This document shows, one piece after another, positions 53,689 through 62,742 of a stretch of DNA of 64,000 nt. Source of the stretch: Microbacterium sp. Root61 (GTDB taxonomy: Bacteria > Actinomycetota > Actinomycetes > Actinomycetales > Microbacteriaceae); assembly GCF_001427525.1 (NCBI RefSeq), contig NZ_LMGU01000001.1, forward strand, positions 2,725,760 to 2,789,759. Direction: 5' to 3'. Position 1 is the stretch's first letter, and every line of letters begins with the position of its first letter. Both the position numbers and the translations under genes were made by a program. The notes beneath the pieces are model-generated. The model was not told where the DNA came from. It saw only the letters and a program-made list of their open reading frames with translations, and searched no databases.

Positions 53689-55229
53689 CTCGGTCGTTCC
53701 CGAACTATGTAGACGCGTTCCCCGAACGTGCCGCGATCATCAGTGACGGTGGCCGGGTGCACACCTATCGCGATGTGGCCATCCGGGCCAACAAGATCGG
53801 CCATCTCCTTGAGAAGGTCGGATACATCGAGGGCGATGTCGTCTGCGCGCTGCTGCCGAACGGCCCCGACATGTTGATCGTGCAGCGTGGCATCCTGCAG
53901 TTGCCGGTCTACTTCTCGACGATCAATTGGCACCTCACCCCCCCCGAAGCCGCATACATCCTTCAGGACTCCCACGTTCGCCTGTTCTTCACGACGTCGG
54001 CGCTGGAGGAGACCTCACGTGCAGCCATGGAACTGGCCGGCATCAGCGCGGACGTCATCGTCATCGTCGACGGTGCCGAGGACGATCCTCGATCGCTCGA
54101 CGCGCTTATCGCGGACCTCCCGGCCGAACGACTGCATAGTGCGAAGGCCGGCACTCGACGCCTCTATACGTCCGGCACGACCGGTCGGCCGAAGGCCGTC
54201 CGCCGTCCGCTCGCAGGAATCTCTCCCGAAACGGCTGCTGCAGCCCACGTCACCAGGGCTGCGTTGTACGGCGTCGATCACGAGGAGGGCGTGTACTTGA
54301 GTGTTGCGCCGATGTACCACGCTGCCCCGCTCTCGTATGCCGACCAAGCCCTCGAACTCGGGCACACTGTCGTGATCATGCCCAAATGGGGGGCCCAAAC
54401 CGCCATCGCTGCGATCGAGCAATACGGCGTGACATGGACCTACATGGTGCCGCTGATGTTCCAAGAGATGCTCGCGCTGCCCTCGGAGTCGCGATCGGGC
54501 GTGGGCACACTCCGTGCCATCGTGCACACCGCCGCACCGTGCCCGCCCCTGGTAAAGCGCGCCATGATCGAGTGGGTCGGCCCGATCCTGACCGAGCTTT
54601 ACGGCGGGACTGAAGGAAGTGCCACTGTCATCCGCTCCGACGAATGGCTGGATCACCCTGGGAGCGTCGGTCGCGCGCGGCCGGGCGTTCGGATGGAGAT
54701 CCGCGACGACGACAGCCACGTGTTGCCGCCCCGAGAGATCGGTCACATCTATTTCGAGAACGAGGCGGCGGCGTTCGTCTACGACAACGACGACGCTAAG
54801 ACGGCGTCGACGCGTGTCGGGTCTGCTGTCACGCTCGGAGACATCGGGTACATCGATGAAGACGGCTATCTCTTCCTGTGCGACCGCAAGGCCGACGTCG
54901 TGATCAGCGGGGGCGTGAACATCTACCCCGCTGAGACGGAGCACGCGCTGAAAGAGATCGAGTGGGTTCTCGATGCGTGTGTCATCGGCGTCCCCGACGA
55001 GCGATGGGGCGAGTCCCTGCACGCCGTGGTGGTCACGAGTGCAGACGCGCCAGCAGACGAGGAACAGCGCACGGAGGAACTCACTGCTGCACTGCGCACC
55101 CGCATCGCGGGCTTCAAAGTGCCTCGATCCTTCGAGTATGCCGACGAGATTCCCTACTCGGAAGCGGGCAAGATGCTCAGGAAGGTCGTCCGCGATGCCC
55201 GCGCCGGCGTCACCGTGTTGCAGCGCTGA
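53685..55229 (+). CDS. AMP-forming acyl-CoA synthetase
   Basis: A 514-residue ANL ligase. Phosphate loop YTSGTTGRPKA starts at Tyr161, ELYGGTEGS lies near 305, DRKADVVISGGVNIYPAE near 402, and the catalytic Lys is Lys496 in EAGKMLRK. Sequence resembles FadD3/FadD13- or cyclohexanecarboxylate-type ligases for bulky acids. It ends the ten-gene string, with ATG overlapping the previous stop and GGAG upstream. A strong terminator follows. Confidence 0.9.
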   Translation: MTRSFPNYVDAFPERAAIISDGGRVHTYRDVAIRANKIGHLLEKVGYIEGDVVCALLPNGPDMLIVQRGILQLPVYFSTINWHLTPPEAAYILQDSHVRLFFTTSALEETSRAAMELAGISADVIVIVDGAEDDPRSLDALIADLPAERLHSAKAGTRRLYTSGTTGRPKAVRRPLAGISPETAAAAHVTRAALYGVDHEEGVYLSVAPMYHAAPLSYADQALELGHTVVIMPKWGAQTAIAAIEQYGVTWTYMVPLMFQEMLALPSESRSGVGTLRAIVHTAAPCPPLVKRAMIEWVGPILTELYGGTEGSATVIRSDEWLDHPGSVGRARPGVRMEIRDDDSHVLPPREIGHIYFENEAAAFVYDNDDAKTASTRVGSAVTLGDIGYIDEDGYLFLCDRKADVVISGGVNIYPAETEHALKEIEWVLDACVIGVPDERWGESLHAVVVTSADAPADEEQRTEELTAALRTRIAGFKVPRSFEYADEIPYSEAGKMLRKVVRDARAGVTVLQR

Positions 55230-55245
55230 CATCAACGAGACGAAC

Positions 55246-55275
55246 AAGAGCGGGCCGCCGTGGCGGCCCGCTCTT
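55246..55275. terminator. Bidirectional terminator between the two catabolic strings
   Basis: A perfect 14-base inverted repeat (55246-55259 with 55262-55275) with a 2-base loop between the convergent stop codons of the synthetase and the minus-strand dehydrogenase. Confidence 0.88.
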
Positions 55276-55290
55276 CATCTTGCCGCCGAG

Positions 55291-56463
55291 TCAGAGACCG
55301 ATGGACTTCGCGATGATCGTCTTCATGATCTCGCTCGTTCCCCCGTAGATGCGAGCGACCCGCGCATCGGCATAGAGGCGACCGATCGGGTGATCCTGCA
55401 TGTAGCCATACCCGCCGAAGAGCTGCAGGCAGGAGTCGACGACCTCACCGTGCAGCTCGGTGGTGAACAGCTTCACCTGCGCGGCCTCCGACGGGTGGAG
55501 CTCGGCGCGATCGTGACGTCGGATCGCGCGATCGAGCATGGCCTGTCCAGCCGAGATCCGGGCCGCCAGTCCGGCCAGCACGAATCGGGTGTTCTGGAAC
55601 GTGGCGAGCGGCTTTCCGAACACATCGCGGTCACGCACGTGCGCGATCGTGACGTCGAGCGCCGCGACGGATTGCGCCTGTGAATTCACCGCGATCGACA
55701 GCCGCTCCTGAGCGAGATTCTCGCTGAGGTAGTCGAAGGCGCGCCCTACGTCGCCCAGGATGTTCTCGTCGGGGACGCGCACGTCCTCGAAGAAGAGGTC
55801 GCACGTGTCCTGGGAGTGCAGTCCCAGCTTGCGTTGCGCCGTCCCGCGGGTGAAGCCCGCCATGCCCGGCTCGACGACAGCCAGCGCCAGCCCCCGGCGC
55901 CGATCGCCGTCGGATCCGCTGCGTGCAACCACGATGATGAGGTCGCTCTGCGTGCCGCCCGTGATGAAGGTCTTGGAGCCGTTCAGTACCCACCCATGGG
56001 CACCCCGCTTCAGTGAGGTGCGGATTCCTGCGAGGTCACTGCCGGTCGCCGGCTCGGTCATCGCGATCGATGCCATCCGTTCGCCCGTGAGTAAGGCGGG
56101 GAGCCATCTGTCGCGCTGTTCGGGCGTGCCCAAGCGGTAGATGTACGGCAGCACCACGTCCATGTGCACCCGTAGAGACCCGAAGGACGCCAGGGCATAG
56201 GCGACCTGCTCGGTCACCACGCAGTTGTACGAGAACGGAGCTCCGCCACCGCCATGCTCCTCGGGGACGGAGAGTCCGATGAGCCCGACCGCTCCGGCGG
56301 CGCGGTAGGCCGAGCGTGGCACCGCGCCGGCGTCCGTCCACTCACGTTGGAACGGCACGACGTCGCGCCGCAGCATCGCGGCGACGCTCTCGCCGAAGTC
56401 GCGGTGCTCCTCGCCATAGGCATCGCGGTCCTCCCAGGCGAGGACCGATGGCTGCTCAGCCAC
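55291..56463 (-). CDS. Acyl-CoA dehydrogenase with unusual active-site positions
   Basis: A 390-residue acyl-CoA dehydrogenase related to the enzyme at 41.2-42.4 kb (both have QERL and YGGT segments and end IIAKS-GL). FAD motifs IAMTEPATGSDLAG and FITGGTQSDLIIV are normal. The residue aligned with the helix Glu of LCAD is Val266, and the MCAD-type site is Gly374, so neither known base position is acidic. Another residue may serve, or the chemistry may differ. The GTG start overlaps the previous gene by 8 bases. Last gene of the minus-strand string. Confidence 0.88.
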   Translation of the reverse strand: MAEQPSVLAWEDRDAYGEEHRDFGESVAAMLRRDVVPFQREWTDAGAVPRSAYRAAGAVGLIGLSVPEEHGGGGAPFSYNCVVTEQVAYALASFGSLRVHMDVVLPYIYRLGTPEQRDRWLPALLTGERMASIAMTEPATGSDLAGIRTSLKRGAHGWVLNGSKTFITGGTQSDLIIVVARSGSDGDRRRGLALAVVEPGMAGFTRGTAQRKLGLHSQDTCDLFFEDVRVPDENILGDVGRAFDYLSENLAQERLSIAVNSQAQSVAALDVTIAHVRDRDVFGKPLATFQNTRFVLAGLAARISAGQAMLDRAIRRHDRAELHPSEAAQVKLFTTELHGEVVDSCLQLFGGYGYMQDHPIGRLYADARVARIYGGTSEIMKTIIAKSIGL

Positions 56464-57715
56464 GCCGCTGACTCGTCCTCGTGCCCAAGACGGTACCGGC
56501 GATCATGTTGCGCATCACTTCTGCGGTGCCGCCGCCGATCGCGAGCCCGCGACCGTCGCGGAACATACGCTCCACGGGCCAGCGACGGGAGTACCCGCGC
56601 GCACCGAGCATCTGGATCGCGTTGTTCGTGACCCGCTGCACCATCTCGCTGCTGTGGAGCTTCGCCGTGATGGTCGACCATTGGTCGGGGAACCCGTCCA
56701 CGCCTGAGCGGGCGGCCCGCCACATAAGCATGCGCGCCATTTCGATGTCCAGCGCCATATCGGCGACCTTCCACTGCAGGCCCTGGAACTCGGAGAGGCG
56801 GCGTCCGAACTGCTGACGAGTACGTAGGTAGCCGGTCGACGCGTCGAGTGCCCCCTGGGCGAGCCCGATGCACATCGCTGCGTTGCCGCACCGCTCCGGG
56901 TTGAACTGCTGCACCAGGATACGCGCTCCGTTCTTGCTGTCGGCGACAGGGTCGATCAGTACGTCCTCACGCGGAATCCACACATCGTCGAACCGGATCG
57001 CGGCCTCCGGCACTCCCCGGATACCCATCTTCGAGTCGGTTTCCGGCTCCCTCATGCCCTCGGGGCGTCCGTTGATCACGACGGCACCGATGCCGTAGGG
57101 GCCTTCGCTGTCGGGGTGTCGCCCGAACACGATCATCGTGTCGGCAACGGACCCACCCGTCATCCAGGCCTTGAAACCGGTCAGGCGGAACCCGTCTCCG
57201 TCGGGACGGATCTCCGTTCGCAGGTCCGTCCCCGCGCTCCCCGCGCCGGGTTCGCTCATGCCGATCGCGAAGTGGCGTGATCCGTCTGCCACGCCCGGCA
57301 GCAGGCGGTGGCTGAGCTCGTCAGTACCGAGTTCGTGGATCGCCCGCCACGGACCGTTGAGATAGGGCTGCACTGCCATGGCGCTCGAAAGGCATACGCG
57401 TGCCAGTTCCTCCACGACGATGCATCCCTCCAGAAGGGACTTCCCTTGCCCGCCGTACTCCTCCGGGATGCACAGGTCCAGCAGCCCGGCATCCCGCACC
57501 GCCTCGAGGGAGCGACGCGGGAATTCCTCGGTCTCGTCCCAGTGCGCAGCCCACGGCCGAAGCTCTTGGACGGCCACATCGCGCGCCCGACGGCGAAGCT
57601 CGTTCTGATCGTCGGTGAGCTCCGCCCACATCCCGGTCTCCGGTGCGGGAGGGTCGAGGTGCACCGGCTCCCACGAGTCGCGTTCGATGTCCAGGAAGCG
57701 GTCTGCCCCGGTCAT
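56456..57715 (-). CDS. Acyl-CoA dehydrogenase
   Basis: A 419-residue acyl-CoA dehydrogenase with an N-terminal extension of about 30 residues. MSEPGAGSAGTDLRTE near 155 and AWMTGGSVADTMIVF near 184 form the FAD and substrate site; ERMFRDGRGLAIGGGTAEVMRN closes the protein. The MCAD-type glutamate is Gly here as well. Members of this branch act on cyclic or branched acyl-CoAs, but the substrate is not assignable. Its start overlaps the stop of the preceding SDR gene in ATGA. Confidence 0.9.
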   Translation of the reverse strand: MTGADRFLDIERDSWEPVHLDPPAPETGMWAELTDDQNELRRRARDVAVQELRPWAAHWDETEEFPRRSLEAVRDAGLLDLCIPEEYGGQGKSLLEGCIVVEELARVCLSSAMAVQPYLNGPWRAIHELGTDELSHRLLPGVADGSRHFAIGMSEPGAGSAGTDLRTEIRPDGDGFRLTGFKAWMTGGSVADTMIVFGRHPDSEGPYGIGAVVINGRPEGMREPETDSKMGIRGVPEAAIRFDDVWIPREDVLIDPVADSKNGARILVQQFNPERCGNAAMCIGLAQGALDASTGYLRTRQQFGRRLSEFQGLQWKVADMALDIEMARMLMWRAARSGVDGFPDQWSTITAKLHSSEMVQRVTNNAIQMLGARGYSRRWPVERMFRDGRGLAIGGGTAEVMRNMIAGTVLGTRTSQRRG

Positions 57716-58476
57716 CGTGCAGCCATCCGCAGTGCGCCGTCCAGCCGGATCGTCTCGCCGTTCAGCATCGGGTTGGCCACGATGTGTGCCGCCAGTGCGG
57801 CGTACTCGTCGGCCGATCCGAGGCGATGTGGATGCGGGACCGAGTCGGCCAGTCGCTGTCGGGCCTCGTCGCCGAGCCTTCCCAGAATGGGAGTGTCGAA
57901 GAGCCCGGGGGCGATGGTGCAGACGCGGATTCCCTTGCTGGCGAGGTCGCGTGCCGCGACGATCGTCATGCCGACCACGCCCGCCTTGGAAGCCGCGTAG
58001 GGGATCTGTCCGATCTGACCCTCGAACGCGGCAACGGATGCCGTGAGGATGATCGCTCCTCGTTCGCCGTCGACGGGCTCGTTCTTGGCCATCGCAGCTG
58101 CCGCGAACCGAAGGACGTTGAACGACCCCACCAGATTGACGCCCACGACGGCGTTGAAAGTTTCCAGAGAGCCGGGGTTGCCGTCACGATCGACGAGTCG
58201 GATCGCACCCCCACGACCGGCGCAGTGGACGACGGCGCGCAGCGGCGCCTCCGATCCGGCCAGTTCGACGGCTCGTGCGACCGCGTCCGGGTCGACGACG
58301 TCGGCCGGGGCGAAGCGTGTTCCCGAACCGAGCTCCGCGGCGACCTGCTCTCCCGCGGAGGTGGGGAGGTCCAACAGGGTCACGTGCGCACCGGCAGCGA
58401 TCAGCGCCTCTGCAGTCGCCCTCCCCAGTCCGGATGCGCCGCCGGTGACGAGCGCGGCATTGCCTGAGATATCCAT
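57712..58476 (-). CDS. SDR-family 3-hydroxyacyl-CoA dehydrogenase (type II-like)
   Basis: A 254-residue short-chain dehydrogenase. The NAD motif is TGGASGLG at 11-18 followed by the acidic LLDL, and the active site is Tyr160-x3-Lys164 in PYAASKAG. The pattern MDISGNAALVTGGASGLG and PILGRLGDEARQRLADSVPHP resembles HSD17B10/type II 3-hydroxyacyl-CoA dehydrogenases, which fits between an acyl-CoA dehydrogenase and a thiolase. ATG 58476 is used because GAAGGGAAAG precedes it; an in-frame ATG five codons upstream lies inside that site. Confidence 0.88.
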   Translation of the reverse strand: MDISGNAALVTGGASGLGRATAEALIAAGAHVTLLDLPTSAGEQVAAELGSGTRFAPADVVDPDAVARAVELAGSEAPLRAVVHCAGRGGAIRLVDRDGNPGSLETFNAVVGVNLVGSFNVLRFAAAAMAKNEPVDGERGAIILTASVAAFEGQIGQIPYAASKAGVVGMTIVAARDLASKGIRVCTIAPGLFDTPILGRLGDEARQRLADSVPHPHRLGSADEYAALAAHIVANPMLNGETIRLDGALRMAAR

Positions 58477-58487
58477 GTACTTTCCCT

Positions 58488-59678
58488 TCATTTCTCGCGG
58501 GCGACGGCGAAGGCGTTGGCCATGCCGCCCGCTTCACACATCGTCTGAATTCCGACATCGCCGCCGGTCTGCTCGAGGTGGTTGAGCAGCGTCGTGAACA
58601 GGCGTGCTCCTGACGCCCCGAGCGGGTGTCCCAGCGCGATCGCGCCACCCCGTGGATTGACGCGGTCCAGGTCCACTCCGAGAGTGTTCGCCAAGGCGAG
58701 AGGGACGCACGCGAAGGCTTCGTTCACCTCGAACGCATCCACGTCGTCGATGGAGAGCCCGGTGCGTTCCAGGAGGCGTTGCGTCGCGGGGATCGGAGCC
58801 GTGAGCATCAGTTCCGGATCGTCGCCGCGGACGACGGCATCGATGATCGTGGCCCGCGGTCGCAACCCCAGTTCGTCGGCGCGGCGGCGCGACATCACCA
58901 GCACGGCGCTGGCGCCGTCGGTCAATTGGGATGAGTTGCCCGCGGTGACGCCCCACGGGATGTCAGGGAAGCGTGACAACCACGGCTCCTGCGCGAATGC
59001 CGGCGCCAGCGCGGAGAGGCCATCCACACTCGACTGGGCGCGAATCGTCTCGTCTTCTGTGACGACTGTGCCGTCCGGAAGGGTGATCGGCACGATCTCG
59101 TCGGCGAATCCGCCGGTCTCAGCTGTGCGCGCAGCGCGTTGGTGTGAACGGACGCTGTACTCGTCCATCGCGCGCCGATCGATACCGTAGAGCGCTGCGA
59201 CCCGCTCCGCGGCCACGCCCTGCGGGGCCAGCGCGGGAAAACGTGAGCGCAGTCGATCGCCGTACCCGTCCTGATCCAGCTTCGCCGCACCCATCGGCAC
59301 CCGACTCATCGATTCGACGCCGCCGGCGATGACGATGTCCTGCATGCCCGACGCGATGGCCTGTGCGGCGAACACGATCGCCTGCTGGCCGGACCCGCAC
59401 TTGCGCTCGATCGTCGCCGCGGGCACCTCGACGGGCAGCCCCGCCGACAACCAGGCCATCCGACCGATGCCGGCGGCCTGTTCACCTGCCTGGGTCACGC
59501 ATCCGACGAGGACGTCGTCGACGCTGGTGGGGTCGAGGTCTGTTCGTTCGATGAGGGCGCGCAGTACCTGTCCGAGCAGCTCGGCCGGGTGAAGCCCGGT
59601 CAACGCACCGCTCGATCGGCCACGGCCCATGGGGGAGCGCACCGCATCGACGATGACGACATCGGCCAAGCCGGTCAT
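58488..59678 (-). CDS. Acetyl-CoA acyltransferase (thiolase)
   Basis: A 396-residue degradative thiolase with Cys94 (ERKCGSGQQ), His351 (GHPLGASG) and Cys381 (CEAGGMAN) all present. It is a close relative of the thiolase at 36.4-37.6 kb, sharing GGVESMSRVPMG, so the island contains two parallel 3-oxoacyl-CoA-cleaving enzymes with possibly different chain or branch preference. The ATG overlaps the stop of the dehydrogenase gene upstream; the SDR gene follows after 11 bases. Confidence 0.93.
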   Translation of the reverse strand: MTGLADVVIVDAVRSPMGRGRSSGALTGLHPAELLGQVLRALIERTDLDPTSVDDVLVGCVTQAGEQAAGIGRMAWLSAGLPVEVPAATIERKCGSGQQAIVFAAQAIASGMQDIVIAGGVESMSRVPMGAAKLDQDGYGDRLRSRFPALAPQGVAAERVAALYGIDRRAMDEYSVRSHQRAARTAETGGFADEIVPITLPDGTVVTEDETIRAQSSVDGLSALAPAFAQEPWLSRFPDIPWGVTAGNSSQLTDGASAVLVMSRRRADELGLRPRATIIDAVVRGDDPELMLTAPIPATQRLLERTGLSIDDVDAFEVNEAFACVPLALANTLGVDLDRVNPRGGAIALGHPLGASGARLFTTLLNHLEQTGGDVGIQTMCEAGGMANAFAVAREK

Positions 59679-60844
59679 CCGGCCACCGCCGGGCGCTGGC
59701 TCACGCTGCGACCGAGGAGCTCGGAGGCGATGCGCATCTTCTGAATGGCCGGCGTTCCGCCAGCCAGGGCCCAACCGTGGCTGTCTCGGTGGAATCGCTC
59801 CAACTCGAACTCCTCGGTGTACCCGTTGCCTCCGTGCAGCTCGATGGCCTTGGCCGTGACCACCCGAGCCATCTCGTTGGCGGCGCACTTCGCGAGCGAC
59901 ACCTCCAGAACGCTGAGCTCTCCCCGATCCAGGCTCTCCACGGCCCGGTCGCGAAGCAGTCGCGCGGACTCCACGGCGATCAGCATGTCGGCGAGCGTCA
60001 ACTGCACGGCCTGGAAGTCGGCGATCGGACGACCGAACTGTTCGCGCTCCTGGACGTAGCGGACCGTGCGGTCGAGTGCCTCCTGGGCGAGGGCGATGCT
60101 CATCGTCGTATTGCCGAGGCGTTCGATGGAGAATGCCCCGAAGAGCTTCTTGAATCCGTCTGGTGGACGCACGACGAGGTTCTCGAGCGGGACCTCGACA
60201 TCGTCGAAGACGACGTCCGCGCTCGGAACGGTGCGAAACCCCATCAGGCGCTCCCGCTCCCCGAAAGACAGGCCAGGTGTTCCGGCATCCACGACTACGG
60301 CACCGATGCCGCGAGACCCCGGCGCATCGCTCATGCGGGCGTACACGAGGTAGGCGTCAGCCTCCCCGCCGTTCGAGATCCAACGCTTCCTGCCGTTCAA
60401 GACGATCCGGTCGCCCTTGATCTCGGCTTTGGTGCGCATGTCGGTCGCCGCCGAACCCGCGTCGGGCTCGGAGATGGCCACGGCCATGGTGACCTCGCCA
60501 CGCGCGATCGCGGGGAGGTACCGCTGCTTCAGCTCTTCGGTGCCCCACGCGAGGATCGCTTGGGCCGGGCCGGTGTTGGCCTCGAACACCTGGAATGCGG
60601 CGGATGCATAGACCCGACCGAGCTCCTCGACCACGACGAGAGCCTCCTGATACTTGCCTCCGCTCCCGCCGTACGCTTCGGGGATGGCGATGCCGAGATA
60701 TCCCTGCTGGCCAAGGAACAGCCGCTCCTCGGCGGTGACAGGCTGGCGGGCGGCGTCCCACTCCCGCGCACGATCCGCATAGCGGGCGTGGGCGAATCTG
60801 CGGACCTCTTCGCGGAGTTGGACGAGTTCGTCGGCGGGCACCAT
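59675..60844 (-). CDS. Acyl-CoA dehydrogenase
   Basis: A 389-residue acyl-CoA dehydrogenase. SEPDAGSAATDMRTKA near 136 and KRWISNGGEADAYLVY near 162 form the FAD site, and IELHGGNGYTEEFELERFHRD is the C-terminal signature. The MCAD glutamate position reads AGGT. It follows the ABC permease gene by 46 bases with AAAGGGGA as ribosome binding site, so it is probably transcribed with the transporter and opens the enzyme part of the minus-strand string. Confidence 0.9.
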   Translation of the reverse strand: MVPADELVQLREEVRRFAHARYADRAREWDAARQPVTAEERLFLGQQGYLGIAIPEAYGGSGGKYQEALVVVEELGRVYASAAFQVFEANTGPAQAILAWGTEELKQRYLPAIARGEVTMAVAISEPDAGSAATDMRTKAEIKGDRIVLNGRKRWISNGGEADAYLVYARMSDAPGSRGIGAVVVDAGTPGLSFGERERLMGFRTVPSADVVFDDVEVPLENLVVRPPDGFKKLFGAFSIERLGNTTMSIALAQEALDRTVRYVQEREQFGRPIADFQAVQLTLADMLIAVESARLLRDRAVESLDRGELSVLEVSLAKCAANEMARVVTAKAIELHGGNGYTEEFELERFHRDSHGWALAGGTPAIQKMRIASELLGRSVSQRPAVAG

Positions 60845-60890
60845 AAGTAATCCCCTTTCTAGGGAAGCAGCGCGGAATGCGTGGTGGGGT

Positions 60891-61766
60891 CTATCGGGTC
60901 TGGTTGTATTCGCTCTCGGCCCACCGCACGGCGCGAGCGCCCAGGGCACCGACAAGGAGGCTGAACAGCACGCCGACCATCGAGATCAGGATGATCCCGA
61001 CATACATCCGGTCAGGAATGAACAGCTCCCACGCGTGCCAGGTGTAGAACCCGAGCCCTTCGCGTGCCTGTACGAACTCGACCGCGACCACGAGCAGCAT
61101 CGAGATGCCCGACGCCAGTCGCAGGCTCGAGATGATCTGCGGCATGCTCGCGGGGACGATCAGCCAGCGGAAGCGCTGGAACCAGCTCAGTCCATACGAG
61201 CGTGCAACCTCGTGATACGAAGTCGGGATCATCATCGCCGCAGCAAGGGTGGTGAACGCGACGATGTAGAACGTACCGAGCGCGACGAAGACCACCTTCG
61301 GCAGTTCACCCAGGCCGAACAGGAGCAGGAAGATGGGCAGCAGGGCAAGCTTCGGGATGACGTACAGTGCGCGGATGAGCGGCTCAAGAGCCCACCGCAC
61401 CAGCTTGATCTGGCTCATGACGAGACCGACGATGATTCCGCTGATCGAGCCGATCACGTAGCCCAAGAGGAGTCGCTGCACGGTGATGAGCAGTTCTCCG
61501 ACGATGAGGTTCGCCTGCATGTCCTCGATGAATCGTGTGGCGATGGCCGTCGGCTGACTGAAGAAGCGCGGATCGATCCAGCCCAGTTGGGCAGCGACCT
61601 CCCAGAGCACGAGGCCGAGTATCGGGATAGAGAGTCCCAAGAGGATCTGGGTGGTCCGGTCGATGCGTGCTTTCTTGTCCACATCCGCGAGTGCCGGATC
61701 GGGAAGGATGCTGATGCGCTCGGCGGGGGACGCCACGGGGGCGTGCGTCGGCACTGTCGTGGTCAT
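60891..61766 (-). CDS. ABC transporter permease (SsuC/TauC type)
   Basis: A 291-residue membrane protein with an N-terminal tail of about 35 residues and about six helices. The ATPase-coupling EAA-like loop is HEVARSYGLSWFQRFRWLIVPASMPQI at about 190-216, typical of the BPD-type permeases that partner NMT1/SsuA binding proteins. It therefore fits the two lipoprotein binding proteins at 33.6-36.2 kb, although they lie about 25 kb away. Start overlaps the ATPase stop in ATGA. Confidence 0.9.
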   Translation of the reverse strand: MTTTVPTHAPVASPAERISILPDPALADVDKKARIDRTTQILLGLSIPILGLVLWEVAAQLGWIDPRFFSQPTAIATRFIEDMQANLIVGELLITVQRLLLGYVIGSISGIIVGLVMSQIKLVRWALEPLIRALYVIPKLALLPIFLLLFGLGELPKVVFVALGTFYIVAFTTLAAAMMIPTSYHEVARSYGLSWFQRFRWLIVPASMPQIISSLRLASGISMLLVVAVEFVQAREGLGFYTWHAWELFIPDRMYVGIILISMVGVLFSLLVGALGARAVRWAESEYNQTR

Positions 61767-62599
61767 TTCGTCTCCTGCTCGATTGCGGTCGTGACCTCGC
61801 CGCGGAGGTCGCCCCAGATCTGTTCCTCCAGTGCGACGAACCGCGGATCGCTGCGCAGCTCAGGGCCACGGGGATACCCGAACGGGACGTCGTACGTCCC
61901 GCGGACGCGGCCGGGGCGGGCGCTCATCAGGACGATCCGGTCCGAGAGCAGGATCGCCTCATCGATGTTGTGCGTGACGAAGAACACCGTGTAGGACTGC
62001 TCCTGGCAGATCGCGAGGAGCTCGTCTTGGAGCACTTGCCGTAGCTGCGCGTCGAGCGCGGCGAACGGCTCGTCCATCAAGAGGATCTCCGGCTCCATGA
62101 CGAATGCTCTCGCCAGAGCCACCCGCTGCTTCATGCCACCGGAGAGGTTGGACGGATAGGAGTCCTCGAAGCCCGCGAGTCCCACACGGCCGATCCAATC
62201 CGCAACCCGGCGCTCGATGTCGGCCTTCGGCACGTGGGCGGCTTGAAGTCCGAGCGCCACATTGTCCTTCACCGTCCGCCACGGGAAGATGCTGTACTCC
62301 TGGAAGACCGGAGCCACGAGTGCGCGGCCGGACCCGGTCGAGTCGATGTAGACCGCGCCGGAGGTCGGTCGCTGGAGCCGTGCCAAGATGCGCAGGAGCG
62401 TCGACTTGCCGCAGCCCGACGGTCCGACGACCGAGACGAACTCGCCTTCGCGGATCGTGAGGTCGATGTCGGTGAGCGCCTGGACCTCTGCGCGACGCGC
62501 GTGGCGATACGAGAACGACATGTGTTCGATTGAGATCTTGGCGGGCTTCTCATCGATGGCGGTGCCGATACTTCTGTCGTCTGCGTGAACCTGATTCAT
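61763..62599 (-). CDS. ABC transporter ATP-binding protein (SsuB/TauB type)
   Basis: A 278-residue ABC ATPase with Walker A GPSGCGKST (Lys65), Q-loop VFQEYSIFPWRTV, signature LSGGMKQR, Walker B ILLMDEPF and switch His in FVTHNIDEA. The pattern is that of nitrate/sulfonate/taurine importers. It is the first gene of the minus-strand string, facing a 143-base upstream gap that contains two inverted repeats. The short N-terminal extension of about 20 residues is not conserved in the family. Confidence 0.92.
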   Translation of the reverse strand: MNQVHADDRSIGTAIDEKPAKISIEHMSFSYRHARRAEVQALTDIDLTIREGEFVSVVGPSGCGKSTLLRILARLQRPTSGAVYIDSTGSGRALVAPVFQEYSIFPWRTVKDNVALGLQAAHVPKADIERRVADWIGRVGLAGFEDSYPSNLSGGMKQRVALARAFVMEPEILLMDEPFAALDAQLRQVLQDELLAICQEQSYTVFFVTHNIDEAILLSDRIVLMSARPGRVRGTYDVPFGYPRGPELRSDPRFVALEEQIWGDLRGEVTTAIEQETK

Positions 62600-62680
62600 C
62601 GGAACGGGGAGCCTCTCGTGTCGTCGTTGACGAGGTCTAGTGGGCGTTGTGGTCTGTTAAGAAGCTAAGTTCGCGGCGTA

Positions 62681-62727
62681 GTGGGAATCAAGATTTCCAC
62701 CCACTCAATGGCCGATGGACGCCATTG
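62681..62727. promoter_or_regulatory. Two inverted repeats upstream of the ABC operon
   Basis: GTGGGAATCAAGATTTCCAC at 62681-62700 is a near-perfect dyad (only one mismatch per arm around AA), and CAATGGC (62706-62712)/GCCATTG (62721-62727) is a perfect 7-base inverted repeat with an 8-base loop. Both lie between the aldehyde dehydrogenase stop and the ATPase start. The first suits a regulator operator, the second a terminator or further site. A TAGACC at 62639-62634 on the minus strand is a possible -10 for the ABC genes. Confidence 0.5.
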
Positions 62728-62742
62728 GAACAACTGAGGGCG

